A stretch of 64,000 bases of DNA from JAYKGU01 sp035285585 (GTDB lineage Bacteria; Cyanobacteriota; Cyanobacteriia; CAKZMO01), in NCBI GenBank assembly GCA_035285585.1, contig JAYKGU010000293.1:1-64000 (forward strand). The letters are read 5' to 3'. Below, in pieces: positions 18,144-26,376 of this stretch; within the stretch, counting starts at the first letter, position 1, and each line of letters starts with the position of its first letter. A model generated the notes under the pieces. The model saw only the letters and a program-made list of their open reading frames with translations, was not told where the DNA came from and did not search any database. A program made the translations under genes and the position numbers.

Positions 18144-18473
18144 ATGGATAAGCAAGCTTTAACCAACGGACTCGCCACAATGATTGAGGAAGAGCGCCCC
18201 AATGAAATCAAGATCTTTCTACGTCTCCTGAAGGAAGTTTGGGAAATCGACTGGACAGTAGCGGCCTACGACGTAATGAGCCACTTCTTAGAGTTTGATA
18301 TTCCTTACTTCTACCGCTTCATGGCTTTAGACCAGGGGGATGAAGCCAGCGAGCAGCAACTCATTATGGACTGGGTCTCTGCACGCATGGCACTGCGAAA
18401 TATGGATCGAGAAAAAATGATCGCCGCCATTGACGAGGTCAATCAACTGCGTACGAGAGTCCGCACTGCCTAG
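18144..18473 (+). CDS. Small conserved-type protein of unknown function
   Basis: 109 residues, acidic and largely alpha-helical (MDKQALTNGLATMIEEERPN...), with aromatic-rich centre FLEFDIPYFYRFMALDQGD. I do not recognise the family. A good AAGGAG lies about eight bases before the ATG. No signal peptide or membrane segment, so cytosolic. It is 66 bases upstream of the ferredoxin gene in the same direction, so the two are probably in one transcript, and a link to iron-sulfur or redox metabolism is plausible (inference). Confidence 0.75.
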   Translation: MDKQALTNGLATMIEEERPNEIKIFLRLLKEVWEIDWTVAAYDVMSHFLEFDIPYFYRFMALDQGDEASEQQLIMDWVSARMALRNMDREKMIAAIDEVNQLRTRVRTA

Positions 18474-18539
18474 GGTGGGCGATCGCCCCGACTCTGGTAA
18501 CTATGCTGAACACCCTTAAAATCCCAGGAGGATTAAAAC

Positions 18540-18878
18540 ATGCCTTACGTAGTAACTGAAACCTGTATCAAATGCAAGTATACGGATTGTGTAGAAGTTT
18601 GCCCAGTCGATTGCTTCTATGAAGGCGCGAATATGCTGGTCATTCACCCCGATGAATGTATTGATTGCGGCGTTTGTGAGCCAGAGTGCCCCGCCGAGGC
18701 CATTGTCCCCGATACTGACCTGCGGGCCGAAAGCTGGATTAAACTCAATCGTCAGTATGCCGAACAGTGGCCGAATATCAACCGTAAGAAAAATCCGCCT
18801 CCAGACGCAGACGAGAATATCCAAATAGAGAATAAGTTTAATCGCTTTTTCGACCCCGCCCCTGGTGGTGGTGCCTAA
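18540..18878 (+). CDS. fdxA: 7Fe/8Fe bacterial-type ferredoxin
   Basis: 112 residues, close to Azotobacter ferredoxin I in layout. Cys9, Cys17 and Cys50 fit the [3Fe-4S] cluster, and Cys21, Cys40, Cys43 and Cys46 the [4Fe-4S] cluster; the free Cys12 is also kept. The second motif reads CIDCGVCEPECP. A C-terminal extension of about 50 residues follows. It is a soluble low-potential electron carrier; cyanobacterial FdxA is associated with stress and redox roles rather than main photosynthetic flow (family knowledge). AGGAGG sits seven to eight bases before the ATG. A strong hairpin lies 26 bases after the stop. Confidence 0.93.
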   Translation: MPYVVTETCIKCKYTDCVEVCPVDCFYEGANMLVIHPDECIDCGVCEPECPAEAIVPDTDLRAESWIKLNRQYAEQWPNINRKKNPPPDADENIQIENKFNRFFDPAPGGGA

Positions 18879-18904
18879 GGCGTCCTTTAAAGCTCTCTCA
18901 AAGG

Positions 18905-18941
18905 CTTGATTTTTCTTGCGCTAAACGTAAGAAAAATCAAG
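18905..18941 (+). terminator. Strong hairpin terminator after fdxA
   Basis: CTTGATTTTTCTTGCG pairs with CGTAAGAAAAATCAAG around a CTAAA loop: 16 pairs with one G-U wobble. It is 26 bases beyond the fdxA stop. The AT-rich stem supplies its own T-run in either direction. Confidence 0.8.
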
Positions 18942-18983
18942 CGTTAAAACAGCCCCTAGATTTTGGCAAAGATAGGACTTAAA

Positions 18984-19083
18984 CAAAATATTTCCTTGGG
19001 GGTGTGCGCCTCCAGCGGGGATGTGCGTCCCCATAAGATGTCATTAATTGTGCTGGGGCACTTAATTTTATCCCGCCTGAAGC
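18984..19083. repeat. Dispersed repeat family C, copy 1
   Basis: CTTGGGGGTGTGCGCCTCC with a complementary-type segment GGGGATGTGCGTCCCC, then ATTAATTGTGCTGGGGCAC and CCTGAAGCGG. The same order occurs at 44032-44125. It occupies most of the gap between fdxA and the subtilase gene; the rest of the gap shows nothing coding. Confidence 0.65.
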
Positions 19084-19286
19084 GGATACCCGGTTTAGAT
19101 GCAGAAAAGGTAAGCACTGTCAATCGCCTGTCGTTGGAACATAGTAAGCAGGGTGATACTCTACTCGATTAGAACTCCAGTTGCATGATGCTCAACCCGT
19201 GAGAAGCAAATGAGTTCGAAATCATAATTTCTCGAGACTTGCGTGAGAAATCAGTAAGATTCACCCCATCTGGAGGAGTAGTCCCC

Positions 19287-21971
19287 ATGTCAGATGACAA
19301 TTGCTTCTACGGTTCCCCTGTTTCTAGCCGTTTCCAAAGTTTTCTCCAAACCGACTCCGACACAGATTTTGCCTCCCCCTCCAACTCGCGAGAAGACGGG
19401 CTTTCTTTGTCCTCAGGCGCAACCTTCACAACGCTACAGGAGGTTGCCACCCATACCTTTGTCGATTTGGCAGAGGTGCTGGCGCTGATGCCGCCCTCGC
19501 CAGTGGCTGAGCCGCAGGGCGCAACCGATTCTCCCAACGGGATAGGGGCGATCGCCCCGATCTCCAGCCTTGCCGCTGATCGGGTTACGGGGCTGCCTGC
19601 CCAGTCTTCCCTCACTGGCCCCACCACCGAATCAAATGACAGCCTCACCCAGGCCATTCACACCCGCCTCAACCCCAACAATCCCGGCACCATCAGTCTG
19701 ACGGGCCGCATTGGCGACAACCTTGATCGGGATGCGGGGCTGGATGTGGATTTTTATGTCGTGCAACTGGCAGCGGGCGATCGCCTCACCCTCGACATTG
19801 ATGCCAACGAATCAGGGTCTTCCCTGGACTCCGGTCTGCGCCTCTTTGACGCCATGGGTAATGAAATCGCCCGCAGTGACGACAGCGCTGCCCCTGACGA
19901 CGAGGCTCTTTCCTTAGATTCCTACCTCGACTTCACAGCCACCACAGCGGGCAACTATTACGTCGCGGTCAGTGGCTTTGATAACCTTGATTACAATCCC
20001 TTCGCCCCTGGCAGCGGTACCCCTGGCAGCACCGGCGACTATCAACTGACCCTGAGCCTGTTTACCCGGGCGGCAGAATCCAACGACAGCCTGACCACCG
20101 CCACCTTCACTGGGTTGACCAACCAAACCCCCGGCACGGCCAATTACATGGGGGCAATTGGTGACAATCCCAATACAAACCCTACCTTTGATACCGACTT
20201 CTATGCCGTACAGTTGGGCGCAGGCGACACCTTCACCGCCGATCTGGATGTAACCCCAGACTCTTACCTGGATGCAGTTTTCCGCCTCTTTGATGCCCAG
20301 GGCAACGAAGTCACGTTTAGCTATGACAACACCGCTCCAGGCGAAGATCCCAGCTATGATCCCTTCCTCAGCTTTACGGCTACAGAAGCGGGCAACTACT
20401 TCCTCGGCATCAGCGGCTTCGGCAACTTTGATTACGACCCCTTCGTTGAAGCCAGCGGCATCTCCGGCGGCACCGGCGGCTATAGCCTGACCCTCGCCGT
20501 TGAGGCCAAGCAAAGCGACCTGGTGGGCGACACCATTCCCGATGCCTACGCCACCGACCTTAGCTCCGACGCCCCTGGCACCTTCACCATCAGCACTGCC
20601 ATCGGCGACAACCCCGCCTTTGCCCCCGGTCTGGATGTGGATTTCTTTTCCTTCCAGGCAAATCAGGGCGACCTGGTCACCGTCGATCTCGACTTTGCCA
20701 CCGGGCCAAATGCCCTGACCGATAGCGTGCTGGTTCTATTTGATGAGCAGGGGAATGAGCTTTCTTTCTCAGATGATGGGGCTGCCCCCGGCGAGTCGTC
20801 CACCTTTGAGTCTTATCTCAGCTTCATTGCCCCCAGAAACGGCAACTACTACGTGGGCGTTAGCGGCTATAGCAACTGGTTGTACGACCCTTTCACTCCT
20901 GGCAGCGGAGTTGAGGCGACGAGCGTGGGGGGCTATAACCTTGACATCACCCTCACCGAATCACCCCTGGATCCCAATGGGGACTTTAATGTCTTCTATG
21001 GCTATGGTTTGGTAGATGCGGCAGCCGCTGTCGCCGCCGCCATTGGCGCTGACCCCTTTGCCGCTGTCGCCTCCTTGGGGGGCGACCTGTGGGGATTGGA
21101 CCAGGTCAACGCCCCTGAAGCCTGGGCGCAGGGCCACACAGGGGAAGGGGTGATCGTTGCCGTGCTGGATACCGGCGTAGACTATCTCCACCCCGACCTG
21201 GCAGATAATATCTGGAGAAATGGGGGAGAGATTGCCAATAACGGCATTGATGACGATAGCAATGGCTTTGTTGACGACATCCTGGGCTGGAACTTTATCA
21301 ACGACACCAATGACCCCACAGACTGGTATGACCACGGTACGCACGTCTCTGGAACCATCGCCGGAATAAATAATGGCACTGGCATTACCGGCGTTGCCTA
21401 CGATGCGACGATTATGCCCGTATCGGTGATTGGCGATTGGCTGGAGCAGGACGAGTACGAGTTCCTCCGAGATCTGGCCGATGGCATCTACTACGCCGTG
21501 GATAACGGGGCCGATGTCATCAACATGAGTTTGGGCTATGCCCCAGCCTGGTACGGGGGAACGCTGCCCACCGAAGCCGATTTAGTACGCGAGGCGATCG
21601 CCTATGCCCAGAACCAGGGCACCGTGGTTGTCATGGCATCCGGCAATGAATATGCTACCCAACCGGGCTATCCTGCCATCTACGCCACCGACTGGGGCAT
21701 CAGCGTGGGGGCCACCACTATCAATACAACCCTTGCTAATTTCTCAAACACTGCTGGCTACATCGAGATGGACTATCTGGTAGCCCCCGGTGAGGATGTC
21801 TACTCTACCATTCCTGGCGGCGGCTATGCGTACTTCAGCGGTACTTCCATGGCGACACCCCACGTCGCTGGCGTGGCGGCCCTGATTATGGCAGCCAACC
21901 CCAACCTCACGGCGGCTGAAGTAGAGGATATTCTGACCCGCACGGCTAATTCCAGTACAGTTTCTGTTTAG
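19287..21971 (+). CDS. S8 subtilisin-like serine protease with N-terminal PPC domains
   Basis: 894 residues from the ATG at 19287, which has GGAGGAG eight bases upstream; the in-frame ATG at 19239 is rejected. The N-terminal 90 residues are low-complexity. Three PPC-type repeats follow (about 105-250, 265-395, 410-550), each with LDVDFYxVQ-like and GNYYVAVSGFDNLDYDPF-like edges. Then comes a GYGLVDAAAAVAAAIG linker helix and the peptidase domain with Asp628 (AVLDTGVD), His683 (YDHGTHVSG) and Ser854 (SGTSMATPHVAG). The catalytic triad is complete. No signal peptide is seen, so export route is unclear; the Ca-binding Asp-rich PPC repeats suggest an extracellular location. It ends shortly after the helix that follows the Ser, and overlaps the convergent permease gene by four bases. 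Confidence 0.92.
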   Translation: MSDDNCFYGSPVSSRFQSFLQTDSDTDFASPSNSREDGLSLSSGATFTTLQEVATHTFVDLAEVLALMPPSPVAEPQGATDSPNGIGAIAPISSLAADRVTGLPAQSSLTGPTTESNDSLTQAIHTRLNPNNPGTISLTGRIGDNLDRDAGLDVDFYVVQLAAGDRLTLDIDANESGSSLDSGLRLFDAMGNEIARSDDSAAPDDEALSLDSYLDFTATTAGNYYVAVSGFDNLDYNPFAPGSGTPGSTGDYQLTLSLFTRAAESNDSLTTATFTGLTNQTPGTANYMGAIGDNPNTNPTFDTDFYAVQLGAGDTFTADLDVTPDSYLDAVFRLFDAQGNEVTFSYDNTAPGEDPSYDPFLSFTATEAGNYFLGISGFGNFDYDPFVEASGISGGTGGYSLTLAVEAKQSDLVGDTIPDAYATDLSSDAPGTFTISTAIGDNPAFAPGLDVDFFSFQANQGDLVTVDLDFATGPNALTDSVLVLFDEQGNELSFSDDGAAPGESSTFESYLSFIAPRNGNYYVGVSGYSNWLYDPFTPGSGVEATSVGGYNLDITLTESPLDPNGDFNVFYGYGLVDAAAAVAAAIGADPFAAVASLGGDLWGLDQVNAPEAWAQGHTGEGVIVAVLDTGVDYLHPDLADNIWRNGGEIANNGIDDDSNGFVDDILGWNFINDTNDPTDWYDHGTHVSGTIAGINNGTGITGVAYDATIMPVSVIGDWLEQDEYEFLRDLADGIYYAVDNGADVINMSLGYAPAWYGGTLPTEADLVREAIAYAQNQGTVVVMASGNEYATQPGYPAIYATDWGISVGATTINTTLANFSNTAGYIEMDYLVAPGEDVYSTIPGGGYAYFSGTSMATPHVAGVAALIMAANPNLTAAEVEDILTRTANSSTVSV

Positions 21972-22939
21972 TAGGGCTTGGGTTGGCGTAAGCGGTCTAG
22001 CACCACGGCGGCAACAATGACCACCCCAACCACCAGGGTTTGCATAAAGGATGACACCCCAATCATATTTAACGAGTTGGATAGCATTCCCAGAATGAGA
22101 ACCCCATAAAACGTATTCAGCATACTACCACTGCCCCCCGTCAGGGCTACCCCACCCACCACCACCGCCGCCAGGGACTGGAGTTCTAAACCCGATGCGG
22201 CCAGGGGTTGGGCCGCACTGACCCAGGCCGTCAGGGCGATCGCCCCGATGCCTGCCATAGTTCCCGTCAGGGCGTAGGTCAGGAGGGTCTGGAAGGGAAC
22301 ATTGACGCCAGAATGGCGAGCGGCGGTGGCGTTGGAGCCGATGGCATAGAGGTAACGGCCAAAGACGGTGTGCTGGAGCAGCAAATGGCCAGCGAGCAGG
22401 GCGATGATTGCCATCCAGGCGGGGATGGGAATGCCCAGGAGGATGCCATAACCGAAGCGATCGCTAAACTCACTGGGGACATCATAAAGAGGCAGGCCGC
22501 CCGTGGCCATCAGGGCCAGCCCCCGCGCCACCGAGGCCATCCCCAGGGTAACCACAAAGGGAGACACCTGAAATATCGTAACAATTGCGCCGTTGATGGC
22601 CCCCATGCCCAGACCCGTCAGCACCATAACCAGCATCCCCGCCGCCAGCCCGGCTTTGCCCATGGCTAGCACCCCACACACGCCACTGAGGGCCAGGATG
22701 GCGGTAATCGACAGGTCCAGCCCACCACTGATCACCGCAAAGGTTTGGCCAACGGCGAGGATCATCAGGGTTGCCAGTTGCCGACTCAGGTTCAGCAGAT
22801 TTTCGTTGGACCAGAAGCGCGGCTCTGCCCATCCCGTCGCCACCGCCAGGGTGAGGATAAACAGCGGCAGCATCAGCGAACCCAACTTCAGGTGGTGGTA
22901 GACCGGGGGGAAGCGATCGCGTTGGGGAGAGTCGGTCAT
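21968..22939 (-). CDS. Sugar-type ABC transporter permease (RbsC/YtfT-like)
   Basis: 323-residue inner-membrane permease with eight to ten hydrophobic segments of the BPD_transp_2 family. Seen: NLLNLSRQLATLMILAVGQTFAVISGGLDLS near 50-80, the family signature, and a GVALTGGSGSMLNTFYGVLILG block near 275 (EAA-like coupling region). It would form the channel with the ATPase encoded seven bases upstream. It is last of five minus-strand genes. Only one permease gene is present, so a homodimer is expected, as for ribose-type rather than AI-2-type (two-permease) systems. Substrate not determined by sequence. Confidence 0.92.
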   Translation of the reverse strand: MTDSPQRDRFPPVYHHLKLGSLMLPLFILTLAVATGWAEPRFWSNENLLNLSRQLATLMILAVGQTFAVISGGLDLSITAILALSGVCGVLAMGKAGLAAGMLVMVLTGLGMGAINGAIVTIFQVSPFVVTLGMASVARGLALMATGGLPLYDVPSEFSDRFGYGILLGIPIPAWMAIIALLAGHLLLQHTVFGRYLYAIGSNATAARHSGVNVPFQTLLTYALTGTMAGIGAIALTAWVSAAQPLAASGLELQSLAAVVVGGVALTGGSGSMLNTFYGVLILGMLSNSLNMIGVSSFMQTLVVGVVIVAAVVLDRLRQPKPY

Positions 22940-22946
22940 AGCGAGT

Positions 22947-24473
22947 TTAGGCAGGAGGGGTCAGGGAAGGGGCGGTGTGCCCCAAAACGTCTGCGAGAAT
23001 GGCCTCTTCGTCCTGGAGGCTGGGGTTGATAAACTCTCGAATCAGCCGACCAGCATACATAGAATAGACGCGATCGCACAGCAGCAGCGTTTCCGCCAGA
23101 TCACTGGACAGCATCAGGATACCCGTCCCCTGGGCGGCCAGCTCACGCAGGTGCTGATACAGCTCCAAACGGGTGCCCATGTCAATGCCTGCCGTGGGGT
23201 CTTCCAGCACCAGCAGGCGGGGGGCCGGGGCGATCGCCCGGCCCAGCAGCACCTTTTGCTGATTGCCGCCGCTCAGTTGGGCGATCGCCTCCTCCGCCGA
23301 GCGGTAGCGTACCTGGAGCTTTTGCAGATGGCGGCTGGTTTCCTGGCGTTCGGGCGGCAGGTGCAGAAATCCCAGCTTCGTGAAGGGGTTTAGATGAGAC
23401 AGCGTCAGGTTTTCGCGGATGGGACGCTGGGGCAGAATGCCGTTCTCCTTCCGATCCATGGGCAGGTATCCCACCCCACGGGCCAGGGCTGCACTGCGGT
23501 TGCGGGGGGCGTAGGGCTGCCCGGCCAGCGTCAGGGTACCCTGTTTCGGCTGGAGCAAGCCTGCGATCGCCCGTCCCAGAGATTCGCGCCCACAGCCCAC
23601 AATGCCGTAAATCCCCAGAATTTCCCCCGTCTGTAGCGAGAGGCTGAGGCTGGGGCCGCCCCGCTGCAGGCGGAGGTTATCCACCGTGAGCAATGGCCGA
23701 CGGGTTGGTGGTGGGGTGCGGGCCAGGGCGATCGCCAGATTGCGCCCCGTGAGCATTTCCAGCAGGGTGGTGGCCGTCAGGTCGGGGGTCACCGGGAGCG
23801 TGGCCGTAATGGTTCCGTCCGTCATGGTACTCACCCGCGTCCCCAGCTCAAACACCTCCTGGAGGTGGTGGGTAACGTATAGAATGGCCACGCCCTGCTT
23901 TTGAAGCTGCCGCAGGATTTGAAAGAGAACCCGCTTTTCCTGTTCGGTCAGGGTGGCGGTGGGTTCATCCAGAATCAGAATACGGGGCTGGGGCAGCAGG
24001 GCTTTAGTAATCTCCAGCAGTTGCTTTTGGGCCACGCTCAGGTGCGCCACGGGGGTATTCGGGGCAACCGCGATGCCAAACTCCTCAAGCACGCTCTGAC
24101 ACCGCTTTTGCTCCCGGCGACGGGGAAGCCACGCCAGCGGGAAAGTGGTCGGCTCGTTGCCCAGCCAGAGATTATCTGAGACGGACAGATGGGGCGCGAG
24201 GGACAGCTCTTGAAAAACCATGCCGATGCCCAGGCGGCGGGCCGTCCGCCGATCGCGAATGGACACCGGCTGCCCCTCGATGCAAACGGTTCCAGCATCG
24301 GGGTGATAGACGCCAGCCAAAACCTTGGCCAGGGTTGATTTTCCTGCCCCGTTTTCACCCAAGAGAATGTGCACTTCACCCGCCTGCAGCGCCAGCGAGG
24401 CATTGCGCAATGCGGAGGTTGAGCCAAACTGCTTAACCAGCCCCTTGGTGTGCAAAACGGGTGCCTGCTGCAT
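22947..24473 (-). CDS. Sugar-type ABC transporter ATP-binding protein (RbsA/MglA-like, duplicated)
   Basis: 508 residues with two ATPase halves, typical of the carbohydrate importers of the ribose/galactose class. The first half has Walker A GENGAGKSTLA near 40 and LSVAQKQLLEITKAL followed by ILDEPTATL. The second half has GIVGCGRESLGRAI in place of Walker A (degenerate, as is normal for RbsA) and a good LSGGNQQKVLLGRAI signature with LVLEDPTAGID. It energises uptake at the inner membrane. The ATG lies three bases after the binding-protein stop, and the permease gene follows by seven bases, so translation is probably coupled. Confidence 0.94.
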   Translation of the reverse strand: MQQAPVLHTKGLVKQFGSTSALRNASLALQAGEVHILLGENGAGKSTLAKVLAGVYHPDAGTVCIEGQPVSIRDRRTARRLGIGMVFQELSLAPHLSVSDNLWLGNEPTTFPLAWLPRRREQKRCQSVLEEFGIAVAPNTPVAHLSVAQKQLLEITKALLPQPRILILDEPTATLTEQEKRVLFQILRQLQKQGVAILYVTHHLQEVFELGTRVSTMTDGTITATLPVTPDLTATTLLEMLTGRNLAIALARTPPPTRRPLLTVDNLRLQRGGPSLSLSLQTGEILGIYGIVGCGRESLGRAIAGLLQPKQGTLTLAGQPYAPRNRSAALARGVGYLPMDRKENGILPQRPIRENLTLSHLNPFTKLGFLHLPPERQETSRHLQKLQVRYRSAEEAIAQLSGGNQQKVLLGRAIAPAPRLLVLEDPTAGIDMGTRLELYQHLRELAAQGTGILMLSSDLAETLLLCDRVYSMYAGRLIREFINPSLQDEEAILADVLGHTAPSLTPPA

Positions 24474-24476
24474 GGA

Positions 24477-25628
24477 TCATCGTAGCCCAATCAACACGGG
24501 CTTTGATCGCTGGGCCTGGCCAGAGGCGGGGGGTTGCCAGCCTGCCGGGGGCTGGTCGTAGTGGGTCAGGTCGTAGTCTGGCAGCTTGTCGGGGGTGAGT
24601 TCAAACATGGGAATGAGGAACTGGGGATAGGGGATGGGGCCACCTTCTGCCAGGTTGGGCAGCTCATCTCCGTTGAGCAGGCGCGTGGTGTATTGGACGA
24701 GCGATCGCCCAATTAAAACCCCCGGTTCTGACACCACCATGGCAATGTGCCCGTCTTCCATCAGGTCTACGGTTTTGGCGGTGACCGCTGCCGTTACCAC
24801 CCGGGTGTCTCGACTCAGGCCTCGGGTTGCCAGCGCCGCCCCCGTCCCCAAACCACCGGCGGCGGCATAGATGTAATCGGCATCGGGATACTTGATCATC
24901 AGATCCGAGGCCTGCGCCTGCCCATCTTCGATGGTAATGTCCCCGGCAAAGGTATTTCCCACAAGCTCCATCCCTGGACAATCCTGCGCTCCGGCTTGCA
25001 CCCCGTCAAATCGGAGTTTGTTCCAGGCGGGCCCCTGCGGCCCTGGCAGGGTAATCACCTGGGCCTCTGGGTTTTGCTCGCAGATATAGTTGGCGATCGT
25101 CTTGCCAATTTCAATTTCATCCATCGTCACGCCAAAGGAGACGACCTCACTGTTTACCGGCACTCCAGCGGCAATCACCTGGATGCCTTTGGTCGAAAGC
25201 CGATTCAAGACTTCATCAAACCCGTCGTAATCGGCAGCTCCCAGGATGACAGCGTCCACGTCCAGCGCCTCCAGCGCCTCCAACTGGGCAATTTGATCGG
25301 GGACTTTCCCATAGCCCCCTGCCGCATAAACCCGCACAATTTCTACCCCGGCCTCCTTGGCCTCTTCCATCATGCCGTAGACCATGCCCTTCCAGTAGTC
25401 ATCAGAAAGCTGCACCACGGCAATGCCTACCCGATAGGGCTGTTCTGCCTGCACTGGCTCTACCACGCCCCGTAGCCGATCGACGGGTGCTGCGGTTGTG
25501 GAACTGGCAGATTCGGAGGAGGATGTTGAAGTTTCTGTGGGGCGATCGGTGGGCTGGGAGGTGCAGCTGGCGAGGGCGATCGCCCCCATTAGCAGGGTAC
25601 CCATTGCCGTCTTGAGCAGGTGTGCCAT
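24477..25628 (-). CDS. Periplasmic-binding lipoprotein, TorT/RbsB-like
   Basis: 383 residues. A lipoprotein signal peptide ends in the lipobox LASC with Cys22, followed by a Ser/Thr-rich tether (about 25-50). The sugar-binding (peripla_BP_4) fold begins at YRVGIAVVQLSDDYWKGMVYGM. The TorT-like pattern (VYAAGGYGKVPDQIAQLEAL, VDAVILGAADYDGF, VITLPGPQGPAWNKLRFDG) is stronger than plain ribose-binding similarity. TorT proteins bind small ligands and can signal to a sensor kinase (TorS). Here a PAS/GAF kinase gene is in the same operon but lacks a periplasmic domain. Ligand unknown. Gap to the upstream hydrolase gene is 49 bases. Confidence 0.88.
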   Translation of the reverse strand: MAHLLKTAMGTLLMGAIALASCTSQPTDRPTETSTSSSESASSTTAAPVDRLRGVVEPVQAEQPYRVGIAVVQLSDDYWKGMVYGMMEEAKEAGVEIVRVYAAGGYGKVPDQIAQLEALEALDVDAVILGAADYDGFDEVLNRLSTKGIQVIAAGVPVNSEVVSFGVTMDEIEIGKTIANYICEQNPEAQVITLPGPQGPAWNKLRFDGVQAGAQDCPGMELVGNTFAGDITIEDGQAQASDLMIKYPDADYIYAAAGGLGTGAALATRGLSRDTRVVTAAVTAKTVDLMEDGHIAMVVSEPGVLIGRSLVQYTTRLLNGDELPNLAEGGPIPYPQFLIPMFELTPDKLPDYDLTHYDQPPAGWQPPASGQAQRSKPVLIGLR

Positions 25629-25677
25629 AGGGATTCCTCTTGTCGATGACTTTGGTCAAGTTAAGGTCAATCGCGGG

Positions 25678-26376
25678 CTACAGCGAGGCAACACGCCGCA
25701 TGTGCCATTCCTTAAGAAGGGCCTCAGAATCCACCACCAGCCCGACATGCAGGGAGATGATGAGTAATGCAGCATGTTCTGACTCTTCAGAATACCCCGC
25801 GACAATGTCACGGGGCACAATCACTCGAAAATCACGATTGGCGGCATCAAAGGCCGTACTCAGAACGCAGGCATCGGTCATGGTGCCCGTCAGCACCACC
25901 GTATCCACTTCCAGGTTACGCAGCAGGAATTCGAGATCGGTGGGGTAGAAGCCGCTTAACCGCTTTTTGGTGCGAATGTAGTAGTCGGTTGGGGCCGTTT
26001 CCACCATCAGATCGAGCCACGGGGTTCCCTCCCAACTGTGCTCATCCATCAGGGGATTGGGGGGCATATACAACTCATAGAGATAGCGCCAGTTTGCCTT
26101 TTTTGTGCGCTTGCGGGAGGCTACGTCATCAATGCCACCGTACCGCTGCCAGTGCTGCACCATGATGACGGGAATCTCTAATTCTCGCACCTGGCGATGA
26201 AACTCATTGTGACTCTCAATTTTTGCTATGGCCCGAGGAGCAGGACAGGTCGATGGTTCCTCCAGGTGACCTCGATGCATATCGATGCAAAGAACCGCTG
26301 TCCGAGCCGGGTCTAGCCAGGAATCAAAGGCAGGGGAAAGCTCAACCCGATCGCGGTTGTGGGTGTAGCAGTACAT
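25678..26376 (-). CDS. Isochorismatase-family cysteine hydrolase
   Basis: 232 residues from the ATG at 26376, which overlaps the kinase stop as TGATG; a TTG one codon earlier is also possible. Catalytic Asp32 in AVLCIDMHRGH, Lys in IRTKKRLSGFYPTDLE and Cys in TGTMTDACVLSTAFDAANRDF form the family triad. Members hydrolyse amides (nicotinamide, N-carbamoylsarcosine, biuret, ureidoacrylate) or isochorismate; which applies cannot be told. The His-rich N-terminus (MYCYTHNRDRVELSPAFDSWLDP) is conserved-looking. It is cytosolic. Its place between sensor kinase and uptake genes suggests it acts on the imported compound. Confidence 0.87.
   Translation of the reverse strand: MYCYTHNRDRVELSPAFDSWLDPARTAVLCIDMHRGHLEEPSTCPAPRAIAKIESHNEFHRQVRELEIPVIMVQHWQRYGGIDDVASRKRTKKANWRYLYELYMPPNPLMDEHSWEGTPWLDLMVETAPTDYYIRTKKRLSGFYPTDLEFLLRNLEVDTVVLTGTMTDACVLSTAFDAANRDFRVIVPRDIVAGYSEESEHAALLIISLHVGLVVDSEALLKEWHMRRVASL

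Noticed and set aside
18963..19172. 69-codon plus-strand frame between fdxA and the subtilase
   Set aside because: Most of it is repeat family C; the same element at 44032 has a different frame.
25678..26376. Nicotinamidase or biuret hydrolase identity for the hydrolase
   Set aside because: The triad fits the superfamily only; no substrate-specific motif is clear.
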